This document shows positions 8,349 through 14,803 of a stretch of 64,000 nt of DNA, piece by piece. Each line of letters starts with the position of its first letter. Position 1 is the first letter of the stretch. The translations under genes and the position numbers were made by a program. Below the pieces are notes generated by a model, which was given only the letters and a program-made list of their open reading frames with translations, was not told the DNA's origin and ran no database searches. The stretch covers positions 38,282 to 102,281 of the forward strand of contig DVEP01000024.1 of assembly GCA_015655975.1 (NCBI GenBank), in the 5' to 3' direction. This DNA comes from Eubacterium sp. (GTDB lineage Bacteria > Bacillota > Clostridia > Oscillospirales > Acutalibacteraceae).

Positions 8349-9008
8349 ATGATAACTTTTAATGAAATTAAACACAATGAAGATATAAACACATATATAA
8401 GAAAAGCCGACGAGTCTTTGATTAAACTCGGTTTTACAGAGCATTCTTTTGCCCATGTAACGAAAGTTTGTGAAGATACGGCATATATTTTAAAAACTCT
8501 CGGCTATGATGAACATTTGATTAATCTTGCTAAAATTGCAGGATATATGCACGATATCGGCAATGTTGTGAACAGGGTTGACCATTCGCAGTCAGGAGCA
8601 ATTATGACTTTTCGTATTCTTGACAAACTCGGAATGAACGCCGAAGATTTGTCAACGGTTGTAACTGCTATCGGCAATCACGACGAGGGTACAGGTGTGG
8701 CTGTCAGTCCTCTCGCGGCTGCTTTGATTTTGGCGGATAAGTCCGATGTTCGCCGTTCGAGAGTCAGAAAAAGCGATATGTCACAGTTTGATATTCACGA
8801 CAGAGTGAACTATTCTGTTGAGAAATCCGAACTGAAAATCAATCAAGAGAAAACGCTCATCAAACTGAAATTGCATATTGATACAAGAATAAGTCCTGTT
8901 ATAGACTATCTCGATATTTTTATGAAAAGAATGAAAATGTGCAAAAACGCTGCACAAACTTTGGGACTTGATTTTAAACTGATTGTCAATGAGCAACAAT
9001 TGATGTGA
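8349..9008 (+). CDS. HD-domain phosphohydrolase
   Basis: A predicted metal-dependent phosphohydrolase of the HD superfamily, 219 residues. Metal ligands are recognisable: His36 in the FAHV segment, the HD pair in GYMHDIGN near residues 66-73, a following H in RVDHSQSGA, and a late D in ILADKSD. The NHDEGTG motif near residue 112 is typical of the small stand-alone HD group. No second domain is present, and the last 60 residues are a beta-rich, unassigned tail. The substrate is unknown; nucleotide or cyclic-nucleotide hydrolysis is a family-level guess. It has its own promoter. Confidence 0.85.
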   Translation: MITFNEIKHNEDINTYIRKADESLIKLGFTEHSFAHVTKVCEDTAYILKTLGYDEHLINLAKIAGYMHDIGNVVNRVDHSQSGAIMTFRILDKLGMNAEDLSTVVTAIGNHDEGTGVAVSPLAAALILADKSDVRRSRVRKSDMSQFDIHDRVNYSVEKSELKINQEKTLIKLKLHIDTRISPVIDYLDIFMKRMKMCKNAAQTLGLDFKLIVNEQQLM

Positions 9009-9103
9009 TTTTGATATTTAAAACGAATTATATTATTTTATTAAACCGTTAACGGCGCTACGACTTTCTGCACAATTAAAGAATATTTGTGGGAAACTAT
9101 ATA

Positions 9104-9637
9104 ATGAATAAATCTAAAATTAAGTTTTATGAATTTTATAATCCGAAAAGCAGATTTAAACAAATTGCAGAAATATTGTTATTGCTGTTGGTAACGGTTT
9201 GTATATACATATTTATTAAGTTTGCGTTTTTGAGTGCTTTAATTCAAACTCCGACAATTTTATCTGTTGTCGGAAATATTGCATTGCTTTTTATGTTGAT
9301 TATTGTTTTTTCTCTGTACTTTAAATATACAAAAACTTTAAAAGGTGTTTTTATATATGATGAATATATTGAAATTATTTATGCAATCACTAAGCGTCAT
9401 ATATTTAATATAAAACCTAAAATAAAATATAGTGAAATAACCGAATGTAAAGTAATAGAAAATAACGCATATAACTTTGAAAAGTATAATATACCTGCAA
9501 ATTTTATTTGCGGTAAGGGAAGAGAATATGTAATGCTGACAACATATAACGAGCAAGAATTCTTTTTTGCAGTCGAAAATCAGAAAGAGTTTGTAAAAGA
9601 AATAAATGAAAAACTGCAAAATTTGAGTGTTCAGTAA
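9104..9637 (+). CDS. Tandem membrane protein 1: two-helix protein with C-terminal PH-like domain
   Basis: First of five paralogues in an array of six genes. The 177-residue product has the family layout: a short N-terminal KFYEFYNPKS motif, two membrane helices (about residues 20-42 and 50-70), the landmark KGVFIYDEYIEI, then a cytoplasmic beta-rich domain of about 100 residues ending FFAVENQKEF plus an amphipathic helix. The pattern resembles bacterial PH-like or YcxB-like proteins, but I do not recognise a named family and the function is unknown. I chose the ATG at 9104 because it aligns with the starts of the paralogues; a GTG at 9089 is possible. Unlike copies 2, 4 and 5 it lacks the hairpin leader, though a CCGTTAACGG palindrome (9046-9055) lies upstream. 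Confidence 0.72.
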   Translation: MNKSKIKFYEFYNPKSRFKQIAEILLLLLVTVCIYIFIKFAFLSALIQTPTILSVVGNIALLFMLIIVFSLYFKYTKTLKGVFIYDEYIEIIYAITKRHIFNIKPKIKYSEITECKVIENNAYNFEKYNIPANFICGKGREYVMLTTYNEQEFFFAVENQKEFVKEINEKLQNLSVQ

Positions 9638-9694
9638 AGTATGTAAAAAATCATTACAATTTAAAAATGATTTTGCAGACTCGACTGTTTTAGT

Positions 9695-9715
9695 TGCCAC
9701 ACAATTGGCAGGGGG
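9695..9715 (+). promoter_or_regulatory. Start-proximal hairpin and ribosome site of array gene 2
   Basis: TGCCA (9695-9699) pairs with TGGCA (9706-9710) around a 6-base loop, directly followed by GGGGG and the ATG at 9721. Equivalent hairpins with different stem bases precede array genes 4 and 5. Confidence 0.5.
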
Positions 9716-9720
9716 ATAAA

Positions 9721-10251
9721 ATGAAATATTACAAGTTTTACTATAAATCCAAAACTACTGAACGATTGGAAGAGTTTGCGTTTTCAATGATAAATTTTGC
9801 AATTCCGTTTATTTTCGCTTTGTTTATATTAATGATATTCGGTCATACATCTTTGTACAGAACTTCATTTTACATAGATTTATTTTATATTTTAATGATA
9901 TTAAGTGTAGTTATAGGTGTTGTATTGGCTGTAAGATGTAGATTTATGGCTAAGGGTGTATTTCTTTATGATGACCATTTGGATATTGACAGACATTACA
10001 TTACTAAATTTAAACGCAAAATGAACTATACTATATATTATAAAAATATAATAAGCTGCGAAATAAAAGATTTTGAAAGTATAAAATATGAACATAATAA
10101 TGACTTTATGGGCGGAATAAATGATTACTATATTGTTATAAAATTAGCAACTATGGAGTCGTTTGTTTTCAGTGTGGAAAACCAAGATGAGTTTATGGAA
10201 GAATTAAGCAAAAGAAGAAACAAGATTTATAAAGTTGAAAATGACAGTTAA
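9721..10251 (+). CDS. Tandem membrane protein 2: two-helix protein with C-terminal PH-like domain
   Basis: 176-residue paralogue of genes 1, 4, 5 and 6. It starts MKYYKFYYKSK, has two membrane helices (about residues 19-42 and 50-72), then KGVFLYDDHLDIDRHYIT, a beta-rich domain with IYYKNIISCEIKDF, and the shared ending FVFSVENQDEFMEEL. The ATG at 9721 is fixed by GGGGG at 9711-9715; an upstream TTG at 9694 lies within the leader hairpin. It is most like array gene 5, especially in the YDDHL.IDR motif. It is followed after 11 bases by the unrelated array gene 3. Function unknown; the internal duplication suggests dosage or variant selection. Confidence 0.75.
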   Translation: MKYYKFYYKSKTTERLEEFAFSMINFAIPFIFALFILMIFGHTSLYRTSFYIDLFYILMILSVVIGVVLAVRCRFMAKGVFLYDDHLDIDRHYITKFKRKMNYTIYYKNIISCEIKDFESIKYEHNNDFMGGINDYYIVIKLATMESFVFSVENQDEFMEELSKRRNKIYKVENDS

Positions 10252-10262
10252 AAGAGGCGAAT

Positions 10263-10640
10263 ATGAGAAAGTTAGATAAGTTGCCGTATGTTATTTGTAT
10301 GATTTCAATTATAATGATTGTTCTAAATATTGTTCATACAAAATTCGGTACATACATTGTTGATTCAAGGCATATAATTAGAACTTATTTTATTTCAATT
10401 TTTTTGCCGACTTTTAATTTGCTGTGTCCGTTATTTTACGGAAAAAACAACATTCAAGGTGTAGTTGTTTGGAAAAGTAAAAATATGACTGCACTTATAG
10501 CAGTAGTAGTTTTATGCATTGTCTTTTTACTGATTGTTTGTGCAAATCAAGTGTACTATAAACCCGAATGGATTGAACAACGATGGTCGTGGAGCAACTG
10601 TCCGCCTATCCGTTGGGATTTTTGGAATATATTATTTTAG
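10263..10640 (+). CDS. Tandem array gene 3: small polytopic membrane protein
   Basis: 125 residues, not a paralogue of its neighbours. Three membrane helices are predicted (about residues 8-25, 41-60 and 75-95), followed by a short polar tail rich in tryptophan (EWIEQRWSWSN, RWDFWN). It follows gene 2 after 11 bases with AAGAGG as ribosome site and is probably cotranslated with it. Its last 42 bases plus downstream spacer recur at 11262-11340, showing that a second copy once existed. No family is recognised. Association with the PH-like paralogues suggests a partner role, but this is inference. Confidence 0.65.
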   Translation: MRKLDKLPYVICMISIIMIVLNIVHTKFGTYIVDSRHIIRTYFISIFLPTFNLLCPLFYGKNNIQGVVVWKSKNMTALIAVVVLCIVFLLIVCANQVYYKPEWIEQRWSWSNCPPIRWDFWNILF

Positions 10641-10642
10641 TC

Positions 10643-10662
10643 GCCGAGTGTTCGGCAGGGGG
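10643..10662 (+). promoter_or_regulatory. Start-proximal hairpin and ribosome site of array gene 4
   Basis: GCCGA (10643-10647) pairs with TCGGC (10652-10656) around a GTGT loop, followed at once by AGGGGG (10657-10662) and the ATG at 10668. The stem bases differ from those before gene 2 but remain paired. Confidence 0.5.
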
Positions 10663-10667
10663 ATAAA

Positions 10668-11213
10668 ATGAAATATCGTTTTGGGTACTCTAACAAGAAA
10701 AACAGTGTTGTTGATTTTTTTATTAGTCTAATGATAATTGCTTCATCATGTTTTACAAATTATTTGTATATATTCTGCTTTTTGGTATTTATAAATTTTT
10801 TTATTGAACCGCAAGTTTATCCTGCTATGGTATTTTTTGGGGTATTTTACTTTGTAATATCAATAATTATGTTAGTTTGCTATATGGTAAAAGGAAAATA
10901 TATAAAGATAAAAGATGACTGTATCATAATATACAATTGGGCAGTTTCTTTCATAAGTCATATTATCATTAAACCTGCAAAAAAGATATATTACGATGAA
11001 ATACAAAGTGTAGAAATCTATATTTACGGAGAAGATAAAACGAAGAAGGACCGTATAGGTGACCATATATTAAACTCAATATGTACAGGTGAAGAGTTTG
11101 TGATTTTGAAATGCAAAAACAGGAATGATTATCAAACCAGTTATGCTTTTTGTCTTAAAGATAACGAAAGTTTTAAAAATTTTATAGACTCTAAAATAAG
11201 TAATGAACAATAA
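10668..11213 (+). CDS. Tandem membrane protein 4: diverged two-helix PH-like paralogue
   Basis: 181 residues with the family plan: MKYRFGYSNKK start, two membrane helices (about residues 17-43 and 50-72), then MVKGKYIKIKDDCIIIYNW in place of the usual KGVFLYDDH block, a beta-rich domain with IYYDEIQSVEIYIYGED, and the ending YAFCLKDNESFKNF, which keeps the position of VENQDEF. It is the most diverged member. The leader hairpin and AGGGGG ribosome site set the ATG at 10668. Codon use is strikingly AT-rich compared with the flanking housekeeping genes. Function unknown. Confidence 0.72.
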   Translation: MKYRFGYSNKKNSVVDFFISLMIIASSCFTNYLYIFCFLVFINFFIEPQVYPAMVFFGVFYFVISIIMLVCYMVKGKYIKIKDDCIIIYNWAVSFISHIIIKPAKKIYYDEIQSVEIYIYGEDKTKKDRIGDHILNSICTGEEFVILKCKNRNDYQTSYAFCLKDNESFKNFIDSKISNEQ

Positions 11214-11232
11214 AATAAAATATAAACCTATG

Positions 11233-11304
11233 TGAGCAACTAATTTTGTTTAAAAACAATTTGTCCGCCTATCCGTTGGGACTTTTGGAACATATTGTTT
11301 TAGT
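11233..11304 (+). pseudogene. Relic of a second copy of array gene 3 (3' end only)
   Basis: Bases 11262-11304 are a near copy of the last 42 bases of gene 3 (10599-10640), including the codons for CPPIRWDFWNILF and the TAG stop with two changed bases around it. A looser match (GAGCAAC at 11234) continues upstream before a 20-base interruption. No start codon or upstream coding sequence remains, so this is the tail of a deleted gene-3 duplicate. Confidence 0.6.
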
Positions 11305-11326
11305 TGCCGAACAGTCGGCAGTGAGA
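11305..11326 (+). promoter_or_regulatory. Start-proximal hairpin of array gene 5
   Basis: TGCCGA (11305-11310) pairs with TCGGCA (11315-11320) around an ACAG loop; GTGAG and ATG (11331) follow. This third version of the hairpin has the longest stem, while the ribosome site is weaker than in genes 2 and 4. Confidence 0.5.
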
Positions 11327-11330
11327 TAAA

Positions 11331-11873
11331 ATGAAATATTACGAATTTAGGTATCAATCAAAATCACACAAAATAATTGCAATGCTGATGGATATTGCTG
11401 TGGCATTTTTAAGTCCCATTCTTACTGTCGGTTTCTCTGTCGGAATTTGCATTGCAAATGATTTAGATAAATATTGGCCGACTGAACTTTATTTTATTCT
11501 TTTCGGCATTTCTGTTCTTGTCGGAATAATATTTGTAATAAAATACTGTACTGCACTTAAAGGCGTTATTTTGTACGATGACCATTTATCAATAGACAGA
11601 TATGCAATTACAGATTTTCACTATAAACCGAATATTAAAATATACTATAAAGATATAAAATACATATATAACAGTTCTGAACTTATAGGGCTTCATACCA
11701 TGAAAGCAAGAAAGGGACTGATTTCCGGAGGAGATAAAAGTTATTATATTGAAATTGGTCTAAACGGCGGAAAAGAACTGTATTTTCCCGTAGAAAATCA
11801 AGACGAATTTTTTCACGAAGTATTGAAAAAGGTCAATGAATACCGAGAAAAACATAATATAGAAAAGTTGTAG
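11331..11873 (+). CDS. Tandem membrane protein 5: two-helix protein with C-terminal PH-like domain
   Basis: 180-residue paralogue, closest to gene 2. It opens MKYYEFRYQSKSHK, has two membrane helices (about residues 19-44 and 51-72), then LKGVILYDDHLSIDRYAIT, IKIYYKDIKYIY, and the shared closing block LYFPVENQDEFFHEV followed by a charged helix. The ATG at 11331 follows the leader hairpin. It lies downstream of the gene-3 relic, so the original unit here was probably a duplicated gene-3/gene-4-like pair. The beta-rich half is predicted to be cytoplasmic. Function unknown; membrane stress sensing or a toxin/immunity-type multigene family are possible, without direct support. Confidence 0.75.
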   Translation: MKYYEFRYQSKSHKIIAMLMDIAVAFLSPILTVGFSVGICIANDLDKYWPTELYFILFGISVLVGIIFVIKYCTALKGVILYDDHLSIDRYAITDFHYKPNIKIYYKDIKYIYNSSELIGLHTMKARKGLISGGDKSYYIEIGLNGGKELYFPVENQDEFFHEVLKKVNEYREKHNIEKL

Positions 11874-11908
11874 ATTTATGTTTGAAAATATTTTTTTGGG
11901 GGAGAGAT

Positions 11909-12451
11909 ATGAGATATAAATTCAGATACTACAACAAAGGGTTTAAGTTATTAAGCATGATTTTAGCTCCTCTTCAAAATTTTTTCTTTGTTATAGTAAT
12001 AATAGTACCTATTATTTTAATTGTTATCAGTTTAGTTTTTTGTTTAATAGGTTTAGAGAAACAACTTGACGATTATACTGCACAAATAATTTACAAAATA
12101 ATTATTACTTTTTCATTTTTGTGTGCAATATCATATTACATTTTTCCAAAAGGAGTTTTTCTTTACGACAAGCGATTGATAATTGCACGGCACACAGTTA
12201 CATTGAGAAATTGGAAAAGCATAATATTTGTAAAATACGATGATATTGAAAATGTGAACATTAATTTTAAAGATTTGCGTTTTACGAGGTATCACGGTTC
12301 GCAGCTTGTTCCTTGCGGAGATGAAGTTTGCAATATAGAATTGACGCTGAAAAACGGCAAAAAGTATTTTTTCAGTACGGAATATCAAGATGATTTTTGC
12401 AAGCATCTAAAATCGCTTATCGACAAATACAACGAACAACAAAACGGTTAA
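11909..12451 (+). CDS. Tandem membrane protein 6: two-helix protein with C-terminal PH-like domain
   Basis: 180 residues. Start motif MRYKFRYYNKG, two strongly hydrophobic helices (about residues 18-45 and 58-78), PKGVFLYDKRLIIARHTVT, a beta-rich domain and the ending YFFSTEYQDDFCKHL, in line with the other paralogues. Two cysteines occur in the soluble half. The ATG at 11909 is chosen because GGGGGAGA (11898-11905) is well placed; a TTG at 11882 would extend it by nine unconserved residues. No leader hairpin is present here. Last intact gene of the array. Confidence 0.72.
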   Translation: MRYKFRYYNKGFKLLSMILAPLQNFFFVIVIIVPIILIVISLVFCLIGLEKQLDDYTAQIIYKIIITFSFLCAISYYIFPKGVFLYDKRLIIARHTVTLRNWKSIIFVKYDDIENVNINFKDLRFTRYHGSQLVPCGDEVCNIELTLKNGKKYFFSTEYQDDFCKHLKSLIDKYNEQQNG

Positions 12452-12485
12452 AATACAAAATACAGAACTGATTTTGTTGTATATG

Positions 12486-12546
12486 TTTAGTTGCCGATAA
12501 TTTCGTGAAATATTATTTTTTGTTTTCAATTTACAATATATTTTGA
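12486..12546 (+). pseudogene. Relic of a further array unit (leader plus first codons)
   Basis: GTTTAGTTGCCGA (12485-12497) repeats the leader found before genes 2 and 5, but the 3' half of the hairpin is lost (TTTCG instead of TCGGCA). A GTG at 12505 follows, opening V-K-Y-Y-F like the paralogue N-terminus MKYY, and the frame stops at 12544-12546 after 13 codons. This is best read as the 5' stub of a deleted copy. Confidence 0.5.
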
Positions 12547-12560
12547 ATAGCGAAAATATA

Positions 12561-12589
12561 TTGTAATGTTTTAATCTGTATGGTAAAAT
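12561..12589 (+). promoter_or_regulatory. Extended -10 promoter of the GH18 gene
   Basis: TTGTAA (12561-12566) and TAAAAT (12584-12589), 17-base spacer ending TATGG (extended -10 TGn). The same TATGGTAAAATTA block occurs in the promoter of the response regulator at 14713, suggesting common promoter architecture. Confidence 0.45.
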
Positions 12590-12619
12590 TATCTTACTAA
12601 AAAATGAGGAGATTGAAAA

Positions 12620-14611
12620 ATGGAAAAATTCAAAAAATTTGTCAAACCTTTTTTCTCAAAAACAGCCGCATACATATTTTTCATATTTGCTGCGGGCGCA
12701 TATATGTTTATGAGCAATGCGACATGGACATATTCATGGATAGCCGATTTGTATCCGCTCGGAGAAAAGTTTGTACCTGCGTTTTTGTGTGTAACTGTTG
12801 TTTGTATGGTTTTTTCTGCTATACAAATGATTTTACAAATTGTGTTTAAAGAGAAAAAGCCGACCGCTTTAAAAAGAGTGCTTGAAGTTTTATATATGAT
12901 TTGCGCAGTCTTTTCAGTGATTGCCTTCATTTATACATTAGTGCTTTTATTAGGTCTTGATTCGGGCTATTCTGCCGCAAACATTGCTCGCGGTTTGAGC
13001 GCTGTTGTATCCGATTTGTTTTTGTTCGGTTTTGTGTGCGCACTGCCTGTTGCTTTGCTTTTTTGCGACTCTGCAAAAAAGATATGGAAAATAGCAGTTA
13101 CAGAAATAGTTGTAGCGGCACTTATGGCAACGCCTGTCGTACTCAATCAAACCGTTTCAAGTTCGCAAAACGGCAGTAAAATACCTGTTGTAAATATGCA
13201 GTCGGAAAATGCTGTGCTCGGTGCAAAAGTTACCTATGAAAGTCTCAAAAAGGGAGAGAAAGCAGACGCTGAAAACTTGCTGAAAGACAGCGGTTATTGG
13301 ACTCCTCAGGACCCTGCCCGTATGCCTGAAGATAAAACAAAAGACATTAATAACAGCTATGTTGAAATTGAACTTGCAAAAACAAGTACATTTAACACTG
13401 CTTTGATTGAAGAAATAGGCAACGAAGTAGAGTATTTTCGCTTGCAGGCAAAGGTAAATGACGAGTGGAAAACTATATACCAAAGCGAGAAAATTCAGTC
13501 AAGTCGTTTGTGCAGTTTCGACCCTGTTACAACAGATGCAGTTCGCCTTTCTATTGACAAGTTCAAGGACAGCGAAACACCTGCAAAAATCAAATCTTTA
13601 AGTCTTTACAATGAGCCAAAGCGAGATGCGAGCGAGTTTGAGGTAACTGCATATCAGCGTCTTGACGGAGATGTTCCGACAGAGATTTTAGCAAAAGGCG
13701 AAGACTATGTTAAAAATTATGCCCGTTTTTACGATGTTTACAGCACTGTCATTGTTTTCGGCGCTATACATTGGGATGCAAACGGACAAATGAATTTTGG
13801 CGACGGCGGAGAAGAGAAGTTTTCTCGTGAACTCAGTGCGCTGAAAGAAATCATATCAAAGCGTTCAAATCAGGAACACGAGGTAAAAGTGATTGTTACA
13901 ACGCTTGCGGACGGTACATGGCAAGACCTTGAAAACGGTGTGAACAGTTATATGACAGAGCATTGGGAAAGCATTGCCGACCAAACAATCGAATTTGCCG
14001 AGAAGTACGATATTGACGGTGTAGATATTGACTGGGAATATCCTCAAACACCAAACGATTGGAAAGTTTTCGACAATTTCATTGCTCGTCTGGATGACGG
14101 CATACAAAAAACAAAGCCAAACGCAATTTTGTCCGGCGCTTTGTCATCCGGTGCACTCGGTATGACGGAAGAAACGCTTGACAGGTTCGACCAAATTCAA
14201 TATATGGCGTACGACGGTCAGGACGAGGACGGCTATCAAAGTTCTTTGCAGCAGGCTCAAGAGGGATTGCAGGCATTTGTTGATAACGGCGCAGATATTA
14301 AAAAAATCAATATAGGTATAGCGGCTTACGGCAGACCTGTTAATCTGAGTCCGTATTGGGGCGATTGGCGTACTTTACAGCAGGCAAACTATTGGGACAA
14401 CAAGTACTACAATGTAGTTACGGGCGACCAATTATATGACGGAACATTTTGTTCTCCTGCTTTGGCGGGCGATAAAACTGCATACGCTTTGTTCAGCGGT
14501 GCAGGCGGTGTAATGGTTTTCCGTGTGGCTTGCGACAAAACTATGGATGACCCCAACAGCGTTGCAAGAGGTATTGAAAATACACTTCATCGCTATGCAG
14601 AAAATTGGTAA
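12620..14611 (+). CDS. Membrane-anchored GH18 glycosidase with N-terminal membrane domain and discoidin-like domain
   Basis: 663 residues in three parts. Residues 1-180 contain about five membrane helices (near 17-34, 52-76, 88-112, 126-148, 155-175). Residues 195-330 form a beta-rich domain with YVEIELAKTSTFNTALIEE and AVRLSIDKF, resembling F5/8-type (CBM32-like) carbohydrate binding. Residues 345-660 are a GH18 barrel with the complete catalytic motif D466-x-x-D469-x-D471-x-E473 (DGVDIDWEYP). GH18 enzymes cleave beta-1,4-GlcNAc linkages in chitin, peptidoglycan or N-glycans, so an extracellular membrane-tethered glycosidase is inferred. Substrate is not defined. It stands alone between the paralogue array and the two-component genes, with its own promoter and terminator. 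Confidence 0.88.
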   Translation: MEKFKKFVKPFFSKTAAYIFFIFAAGAYMFMSNATWTYSWIADLYPLGEKFVPAFLCVTVVCMVFSAIQMILQIVFKEKKPTALKRVLEVLYMICAVFSVIAFIYTLVLLLGLDSGYSAANIARGLSAVVSDLFLFGFVCALPVALLFCDSAKKIWKIAVTEIVVAALMATPVVLNQTVSSSQNGSKIPVVNMQSENAVLGAKVTYESLKKGEKADAENLLKDSGYWTPQDPARMPEDKTKDINNSYVEIELAKTSTFNTALIEEIGNEVEYFRLQAKVNDEWKTIYQSEKIQSSRLCSFDPVTTDAVRLSIDKFKDSETPAKIKSLSLYNEPKRDASEFEVTAYQRLDGDVPTEILAKGEDYVKNYARFYDVYSTVIVFGAIHWDANGQMNFGDGGEEKFSRELSALKEIISKRSNQEHEVKVIVTTLADGTWQDLENGVNSYMTEHWESIADQTIEFAEKYDIDGVDIDWEYPQTPNDWKVFDNFIARLDDGIQKTKPNAILSGALSSGALGMTEETLDRFDQIQYMAYDGQDEDGYQSSLQQAQEGLQAFVDNGADIKKINIGIAAYGRPVNLSPYWGDWRTLQQANYWDNKYYNVVTGDQLYDGTFCSPALAGDKTAYALFSGAGGVMVFRVACDKTMDDPNSVARGIENTLHRYAENW

Positions 14612-14621
14612 TTAAACAGTG

Positions 14622-14664
14622 AAAAATCTCTCTATTGCAGAAAATGCTTTAGGGAGATTTTTTA
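14622..14664 (+). terminator. Terminator of the GH18 gene
   Basis: AAAAATCTC (14622-14630) pairs with GAGATTTTT (14654-14662) around a 23-base loop, ending in a T run; 10 bases after the stop codon. The stem is A/T-rich and the loop large, so efficiency may be moderate. Confidence 0.6.
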
Positions 14665-14712
14665 TTGAAAAATTAAATTATTTATAAAAAATAGTATAAT
14701 ATTTGTTTTTAA

Positions 14713-14741
14713 TTGATTAGTTTTTTGTTTTATGGTAAAAT
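14713..14741 (+). promoter_or_regulatory. Promoter of the sensor operon
   Basis: TTGATT (14713-14718) and TAAAAT (14736-14741), 17-base spacer ending TATGG, giving an extended -10. It precedes the response regulator ATG at 14804 by about 60 bases. Confidence 0.45.
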
Positions 14742-14803
14742 TAACATAAATAAGTAATACTTTTTGCTAATTATGTGCAAGTTTTTATAAATGGGAGAAA
14801 GAT

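Noticed and set aside
9104..12451. CRISPR-like array, from the repeated leader blocks
   Set aside because: Only three or four copies at gene-length spacing, each in front of a gene; no short unique spacers.
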